A program made the position numbers and the translations under genes. This document shows positions 16,462 to 20,407 of a DNA stretch of 20,407 bases, piece by piece; positions within the stretch are counted from its first letter, which is position 1; the number at the start of each line of letters is the position of its first letter. The notes under the pieces were generated by a model. It was not told the DNA's origin and made no database searches. It was given only the letters and a program-made list of their open reading frames with translations. This DNA is from JAQXGO01 sp045592445. Its GTDB lineage: Bacteria; Bacillota; Clostridia; UMGS1883; UMGS1540. The stretch covers positions 1 to 20,407 of the forward strand of contig JAZNUV010000044.1 in NCBI GenBank assembly GCA_045592445.1, written 5' to 3'.

Positions 16462-18063
16462 ATGTTTACACCCCTGATGCAGGAATCTATCAAAAAAGTA
16501 GAAGCCACGCGTGCTGCCCGTATGGGTACGGAGCCGCGTCGTATGACGGCGGATGAAAAGGACGCCCTTTTAAAAGCCTTCCATCCCGACTACCGTGCAG
16601 ACGGTTTTGCTGAAATTAAGGTCGGCCCGAACAAAGGGCAGAAAGCCCCGCGTGAGCTTTGCGACCTTTTGCACGGCAAGAGTCGTCTCCTCGAAAATGC
16701 GCCTGACCTTTCCAAGGTGGATTATGAAGCCGACGTTTTAGTAATCGGCGGCGGCGGCGCAGGCGCCTCTGCAGCAATTGAAGCGCACGAAGCAGGCGCA
16801 AACGTCATGATGGTGACAAAGCTTCGCATTGGCGATGCAAACACCATGATGGCAGAAGGCGGCATTCAGGCTGCCGATAAGGAAAATGACTCCCCCGTAC
16901 AGCATTACCTTGATGCTTTCGGCGGCGGCCACTTTGCCGCAAGACCGGAGCTTTTGCGTCGCCTTGTTATGGAAGCGCCCGACGCGATTCGTTGGCTCAG
17001 CGCCCTTGGCGTTATGTTCGATAAGGACCAAGACGGCAGAATGGTAACCACACACGGCGGCGGTACATCCAGAAAACGTATGCACGCCTGCAAGGACTAT
17101 TCCGGCGCAGAAATCATGCGTAATCTTCGCGATGAAGTAATAAACCGCGGTATCCCTGTTGTAGAATTTACTTCCGCAATTGAGCTTATTAAAGACGATA
17201 AAGGGCAGGTGGCAGGTGCCGTTCTCCTCAATATGGAAACGGGTGATATGCTTGTTGCACGCGCAAAAACCGTTATCTTAGCTACGGGCGGCGCAGGCAG
17301 ACTGCATTATCAGAACTTCCCCACCTCGAACCACTATGGTGCTACGGCGGACGGTCTCGTACTTGGTTATCGCGCAGGCGCACCGCTTTTATACCAGGAT
17401 ACCATTCAGTATCATCCCACGGGCGTTGCATACCCCTCACAGATTTTCGGCGCACTCGTAACTGAAAAAGTTCGTTCCTTGGGTGCTATGCTTGTAAACC
17501 GCGAGGGTGAAGCCTTTATGCATCCCCTTGAAACGCGTGACGTTTCCGCGGCTTCCATTATCCGCGAATGTACAGAACGCGGCATGGGTGTTGAAACACC
17601 TTTAGGCAGCGGCGTTTGGCTTGATACACCGATGATTGAGCTTATCGGCGGCGAAGGTACGATTGAAAAGCGTATTCCCGCTATGCTTCGCATGTATTTA
17701 AACTATGATATTGATATGCGTAAAGAGCCGATTTTGATTTATCCCACACTCCACTACCAAAACGGCGGTCTTGAAATTGCTGGTGACGGATTTACGAAGG
17801 TAATCCCGAATCTTTTGGTTGCGGGTGAAGCAGTCGGCGGTATCCACGGCAAAAACCGCCTTATGGGTAACTCCCTTCTCGATATTATCGTATTCGGTCG
17901 TAACGCAGGTAAAGCAGCTGCTGCACGTGCCAAGGATATTACGCTCGGCAATATGACACTTGAGCATATTCATACCTATCATGATGCGCTCACTGCTGCA
18001 AACGCTGAATGCGACGCGGTATCTCCGCTTCTTCTGCCGCAATACGCACGGCATGAAAGATAA
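16462..18063 (+). CDS. frdA: Fumarate reductase / succinate dehydrogenase flavoprotein-like subunit
   Basis: A 533-residue flavoprotein, predicted to reduce fumarate to succinate in the cytoplasm. Seen: an unusual N-terminal extension of about 90 residues; the FAD motif VIGGGGAGASAA (94-105); THGGGTSRKR (197-206); HPTG (318-321); catalytic-arginine region TRDVSAASI with R359; substrate histidine in LHYQNGG (H431); and HGKNRLMGNSLLDIIVFGR (462-480) at the FAD. The C-terminal helical domain of E. coli FrdA is largely missing: only some 45 residues follow the last FAD motif. No Tat or Sec signal is present. GGAGGG precedes ATG 16462. Fumarase downstream and malate dehydrogenase upstream fix fumarate as the most likely substrate; the succinate-oxidising direction or an aspartate-oxidase-like role is less likely. 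Confidence 0.85.
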   Translation: MFTPLMQESIKKVEATRAARMGTEPRRMTADEKDALLKAFHPDYRADGFAEIKVGPNKGQKAPRELCDLLHGKSRLLENAPDLSKVDYEADVLVIGGGGAGASAAIEAHEAGANVMMVTKLRIGDANTMMAEGGIQAADKENDSPVQHYLDAFGGGHFAARPELLRRLVMEAPDAIRWLSALGVMFDKDQDGRMVTTHGGGTSRKRMHACKDYSGAEIMRNLRDEVINRGIPVVEFTSAIELIKDDKGQVAGAVLLNMETGDMLVARAKTVILATGGAGRLHYQNFPTSNHYGATADGLVLGYRAGAPLLYQDTIQYHPTGVAYPSQIFGALVTEKVRSLGAMLVNREGEAFMHPLETRDVSAASIIRECTERGMGVETPLGSGVWLDTPMIELIGGEGTIEKRIPAMLRMYLNYDIDMRKEPILIYPTLHYQNGGLEIAGDGFTKVIPNLLVAGEAVGGIHGKNRLMGNSLLDIIVFGRNAGKAAAARAKDITLGNMTLEHIHTYHDALTAANAECDAVSPLLLPQYARHER

Positions 18064-18081
18064 AAAGAAAGGACTGATTCG

Positions 18082-18924
18082 ATGCGCGAAATTCATGTTA
18101 ATTCGCTGATTGATGTTATAGAGCGTCTTTGTATTGATGCAAACACACATCTGCCCGGTGATGTCCGTGATGCAATCTGCACCTGCCGCGCGTGTGAGGA
18201 TAGCACGTTGGCGCAGGGAATTCTTGATAATATTATTGATAACTATGAAATTGCCGACCGCGAAAATGTACCGATTTGTCAGGATACAGGCATGGCATGT
18301 GTTTTTCTTGAAATCGGGCAGGATGTGCATATTGTCGGCGGCAATCTTACCGATGCCGTCAACGAAGGTGTACGCCGCGGCTATGACAAAGGCTATTTGA
18401 GAAAATCCGTTGTTGGCGATCCCGTTCGTCGCGGGAATACGGGTGATAATACGCCCGCTATGCTCTACACGGAAATTGTCCCCGGCGAGAATATTAAAGT
18501 TACCGTAGGTCCGAAGGGCTTTGGTAGCGAGAATATGAGTGCGATTCGTATGTTCAAGCCCTCCGCAGGGCTTGACGGCATCCGTGACTTTATTCTGGAA
18601 ACCGTAGAGACTGCAGGCCCCAATCCTTGCCCGCCGATGGTTGTCGGCGTTGGCATCGGCGGTACCTTTGATAAAGCCGCACTCCTTGCCAAAAAGGCAT
18701 TGATGCGTCCGATTGACTCCTCTCATCCCGATCCGTTTTATGCGGATTTGGAAAAAGAGATGCTGGAGAAAATTAACAAGCTCGGTATCGGCCCGCAGGG
18801 CTTTGGCGGCAAAACGACGGCACTTGGGCTGAATATTGAAACCATGCCTACGCATATTGCCGGCATGCCTTGCGCTATCAATATAAATTGCCATGTCACA
18901 AGGCATAAATCGGAGGTGCTGTAA
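18082..18924 (+). CDS. fumA: Class I fumarate hydratase, alpha subunit
   Basis: A 280-residue subunit of the oxygen-sensitive [4Fe-4S] two-subunit fumarase (the TtdA/FumA N-terminal domain family), interconverting malate and fumarate. Likely cluster ligands are C66 in PICQDTG, C183 in NPCPPMVVGVGIGG and C270 in NCHVTRH, close to the C-terminus as in other split fumarases. The GDPVRRGNTGDNTPAMLY block (112-129) and GFGSEN (146-151) are also typical. Tartrate dehydratase is a close relative, but the malate dehydrogenase/fumarate reductase operon favours fumarase. AGAAAGGA precedes ATG 18082, 18 bases after frdA. The stop overlaps the beta subunit start by one base (TAATG), so the two subunits are translationally coupled. 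Confidence 0.93.
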   Translation: MREIHVNSLIDVIERLCIDANTHLPGDVRDAICTCRACEDSTLAQGILDNIIDNYEIADRENVPICQDTGMACVFLEIGQDVHIVGGNLTDAVNEGVRRGYDKGYLRKSVVGDPVRRGNTGDNTPAMLYTEIVPGENIKVTVGPKGFGSENMSAIRMFKPSAGLDGIRDFILETVETAGPNPCPPMVVGVGIGGTFDKAALLAKKALMRPIDSSHPDPFYADLEKEMLEKINKLGIGPQGFGGKTTALGLNIETMPTHIAGMPCAININCHVTRHKSEVL

Positions 18925-19481
18925 TGGAAAAAAGAATTACATTGCCCTTGACGGAGGAACTTGCAAAATCCCTCCACGCCGGTGATAGCGTCCTGCTTAC
19001 CGGTACAATCTACACCTCGCGCGATGCAGGGCATAAGCGTATGTGCGAAACCCTTGCCAAAGGCGAGGCATTGCCCTTTGACCCGACGGATGCAACCATC
19101 TATTATGTCGGGCCTACGCCTGCAAAGCCTGGTCAGGTAATCGGCTCGGCAGGCCCTACCACAAGTGGCCGTATGGATGCGTATGCACCCACAATGATGT
19201 CTGTCGGTGCACGCGGCATGATTGGGAAAGGCGCACGCCTTCCTGAGGTTGTAGACGCAATGAAAAAATATAGCGGTGTTTACTTCGGCGCAATTGGCGG
19301 CGCAGGGGCACTGCTTGCTAAATGCATTAAAAAAGCAGAGCTTATCGCCTACGAAGATTTGGGTGCTGAAGCACTGCGCAAACTGTATGTGGAGGATATG
19401 CCGCTTGTTGTTATTATCGACAGCGAAGGCAATAACCTCTATGAGGACGGCAGAAAAGCATATCTTGATGCACAAAAATAA
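18924..19481 (+). CDS. fumB: Class I fumarate hydratase, beta subunit
   Basis: A 185-residue partner of the alpha subunit, corresponding to the C-terminal swivel domain of single-chain class I fumarases. Seen: TGTIYTSRDAGHKRM (26-40), GPTTSGRMDAY (77-87) and MIGKG (99-103), all substrate-site signatures of the family, plus GAIGGAGALLAK (122-133). ATG 18924 overlaps the alpha stop and has GGAGGTG six bases upstream. It is the last gene of the operon. No hairpin terminator follows directly; the nearest is at 20005, beyond the decayed transporter. Confidence 0.93.
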   Translation: MEKRITLPLTEELAKSLHAGDSVLLTGTIYTSRDAGHKRMCETLAKGEALPFDPTDATIYYVGPTPAKPGQVIGSAGPTTSGRMDAYAPTMMSVGARGMIGKGARLPEVVDAMKKYSGVYFGAIGGAGALLAKCIKKAELIAYEDLGAEALRKLYVEDMPLVVIIDSEGNNLYEDGRKAYLDAQK

Positions 19482-19525
19482 TAAATAGTAACGAATAGTG
19501 GAGACCAAGATGGAATATTAAAAAA

Positions 19526-19963
19526 ATGGTATTTTTTTGATATTATCACTCATCACAATGGCGCTTTGGGGGTCGTTGTTTCCATGTATAAAAATCGGTT
19601 ATAAAGCTTTTGGAATTGACACGACCGTTGTTTCGCAAATCTTGATGTTCGCAGGTGTACGATTTGTTGTATGCGGAATCATGATTACATTGTTTGCATT
19701 GCTAAAAAAGAGAGATTGGCATGCAAAGGGCTTGGGTATGTAGTTCCATCATTCTTTACTATACTTGTACCTATATCGGTTTGGCTTTGACAGATAGCTC
19801 AAAAACCGCTATATTAAAGCAGCTTGGTGCATTATTTTATATCTGTTTTGCTTTTATTTTTGTAAAAGAAGAAAAATTCAGCATAAATAAAATTGCCGGT
19901 GCGATTATTGGCTTTTGCATTCATAATAGATGCATACATAGCATCCTTAACCCTTTTCGCTAA
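19526..19963 (+). pseudogene. Decayed EamA/DMT-type transporter fragment
   Basis: Membrane-protein pieces of an EamA-family permease are spread over different frames. ATG 19526 is closed after four codons at a T7 run; one extra T would join it to the frame starting at 19537 (LITMALWGSLFPCIKIGYKA, a typical EamA N-terminus). That frame stops at 19741-19743 and the homology continues in another frame (LYYTCTYIGLALT, then FVKEEKFSINKIAGAIIGF). The remainder is lost: the fragment corresponds to the first of the two five-helix repeats. Two frameshifts plus truncation point to real decay rather than one sequencing error. It lies between the fumarase and a mobile-element boundary. The preceding 19482-19525 holds nothing recognisable. 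Confidence 0.75.
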
Positions 19964-20004
19964 ACTGAATTTAAGGAATAGTGAAGTGTGAATCGATAAT
20001 AAGT

Positions 20005-20036
20005 AAAAATCCGTACACGAAAGTGTACGGATTTTT
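20005..20036. terminator. Perfect bidirectional hairpin terminator
   Basis: A 14-base-pair perfect stem (20005-20018 with 20023-20036) with a GAAA loop on the + strand. A5 on the left and T5 on the right give a T tract in both directions. On the - strand it directly follows the tRNA-like CCA end, so it was probably that tRNA gene's terminator. It would also stop transcripts coming from the operon. Confidence 0.8.
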
Positions 20037-20054
20037 GGTGCGGCTGAAGGGACT
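20036..20054 (-). other. tRNA 3'-end fragment, probable integration (att) site
   Basis: On the - strand these 19 bases read AGTCCCTTCAGCCGCACCA. They fit positions 58-76 of a tRNA: the end of the T loop, the 3' side of the T stem, a 3' acceptor strand CAGCCGC, discriminator A and encoded CCA. The match to a tRNA ends at 20054: the T-arm bases that should come before are absent, so no complete tRNA gene is here. Such a lone 3' end next to a recombinase gene is the usual trace of an element integrated in a tRNA gene. The intact tRNA (5' acceptor strand GCGGCTG expected) should lie at the other end of the element. Confidence 0.6.
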
Positions 20055-20080
20055 GTTACTCTTTTTAAGGGAGTGCCCTG

Positions 20081-20407
20081 TTAACCTGCTTTTTCTATAT
20101 TCAGTTCGCTGTTAAAATCTACTGTTCCAACAAACTTATAATAAATATTTATATCCTGATAAGTTTCGCCCTGATATTCGTACTTTTCGCCTACTTCAAT
20201 TCTATCAATAAGCTCATGGAGAATCTCGTATGTGAGTTCCTTAATTCCAATATACTTTTCAATCAGATTTACAAAGTCTATGGCATTATCCTTTGACTTG
20301 TGGTATTCGTTAAGCTCACCTTCTATTCTTGATGCTTCGGCTTTTAATTCTGCTTGTTCTTCTTCATATCCTGCAAGGAGTGATGCCATTCTCTCGCTTG
20401 ATAAATT
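20081..20407 (-). CDS. Large serine recombinase, C-terminal part (truncated by window edge)
   Basis: The last 108 residues of a protein whose start lies beyond the right edge; the frame is open to base 20407 (N-L-S-S-E-R before the internal Met at 20389). The segment matches the C-terminal region (DUF4368 type) of Tn4451/TnpX-like resolvases. A helical part, LLAGYEEEQAELKAEASRIE, corresponds to the coiled-coil region. It is followed by FVNLIEKYIGIKELTYEILHELIDRIEVGEK and a final INIYYKFVG strand. The catalytic serine domain is not in the window. Its stop codon is only 26 bases from the tRNA-like fragment, so the gene marks the edge of an integrated element and probably moves it. Confidence 0.8.
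   Translation of the reverse strand, partial: NLSSERMASLLAGYEEEQAELKAEASRIEGELNEYHKSKDNAIDFVNLIEKYIGIKELTYEILHELIDRIEVGEKYEYQGETYQDINIYYKFVGTVDFNSELNIEKAG

Noticed and set aside
17698..18906. 402-codon open frame on the - strand across frdA and fumA
   Set aside because: It lies entirely opposite two well-supported genes with intact family motifs, its translation shows no domain, and it has no matching neighbours. It is a by-product of codon use in the + strand genes.
18738..19508. 256-codon open frame on the - strand across fumA and fumB
   Set aside because: It is antisense to both fumarase subunits, with a cysteine-rich but motif-free translation; no promoter or ribosome-binding site supports it.
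20036..20060. A complete tRNA gene on the - strand
   Set aside because: Only the last 19 bases match a tRNA; no T-stem 5' half, anticodon arm or 5' acceptor strand GCGGCTG is found to the right within the window.

Overview
The window looks like chromosomal DNA from an anaerobic Bacillota (Firmicutes) bacterium, most likely in Clostridia. This rests on several things: strong sigma-A-type promoters with extended -10 elements, an SLH-domain lipoprotein, a paired short ChrA transporter, a heterodisulfide-reductase-type iron-sulfur operon and a large serine recombinase. No species can be assigned from sequence alone. Apart from the recombinase fragment at the right edge, every gene reads on the + strand.

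Layout. Positions 3-895 hold the end of a two-gene chromate-type transporter (chrA). Positions 972-3064 encode an OmpR-family response regulator and its membrane histidine kinase, followed by an HtrA-like membrane serine protease (3148-4359) with its own promoter; together they look like an envelope-stress module. After a strong hairpin terminator comes a gene-poor stretch of about 400 bases with nested palindromes. A near-consensus promoter then drives a 1109-residue lipoprotein carrying C-terminal SLH repeats and a C-terminal membrane anchor (4768-8097).

The centrepiece is a tightly packed twelve-gene operon (8376-19481). It encodes malate dehydrogenase, HdrB, HdrC, HdrA, an MvhD/FlxD-like protein, two 4Fe-4S proteins, an FAD/NAD(P)-binding [2Fe-2S] reductase (FlxA-like), a soluble FrdB-like subunit, a FrdA-like flavoprotein and both subunits of a class I fumarase. 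Together these give the full reductive TCA branch oxaloacetate -> malate -> fumarate -> succinate. They also give an HdrABC-FlxABCD machine of the kind known to connect NADH, ferredoxin and a disulfide by flavin-based electron bifurcation. No membrane anchor for the fumarate reductase is present. My main hypothesis is that fumarate reduction is coupled to electron bifurcation: NADH is oxidised and low-potential ferredoxin is made alongside succinate. The promoter overlaps a near-perfect operator for the NADH/NAD+ sensor Rex, which fits this redox role.

The right end (19482-20407) is accessory and visibly richer in A+T. It has a decayed EamA-type transporter, a perfect hairpin terminator, 19 bases matching the 3' end of a tRNA on the - strand, and then the C-terminal part of a DUF4368-type large serine recombinase running off the window. 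This looks like the left boundary of a mobile element integrated at a tRNA 3' end.
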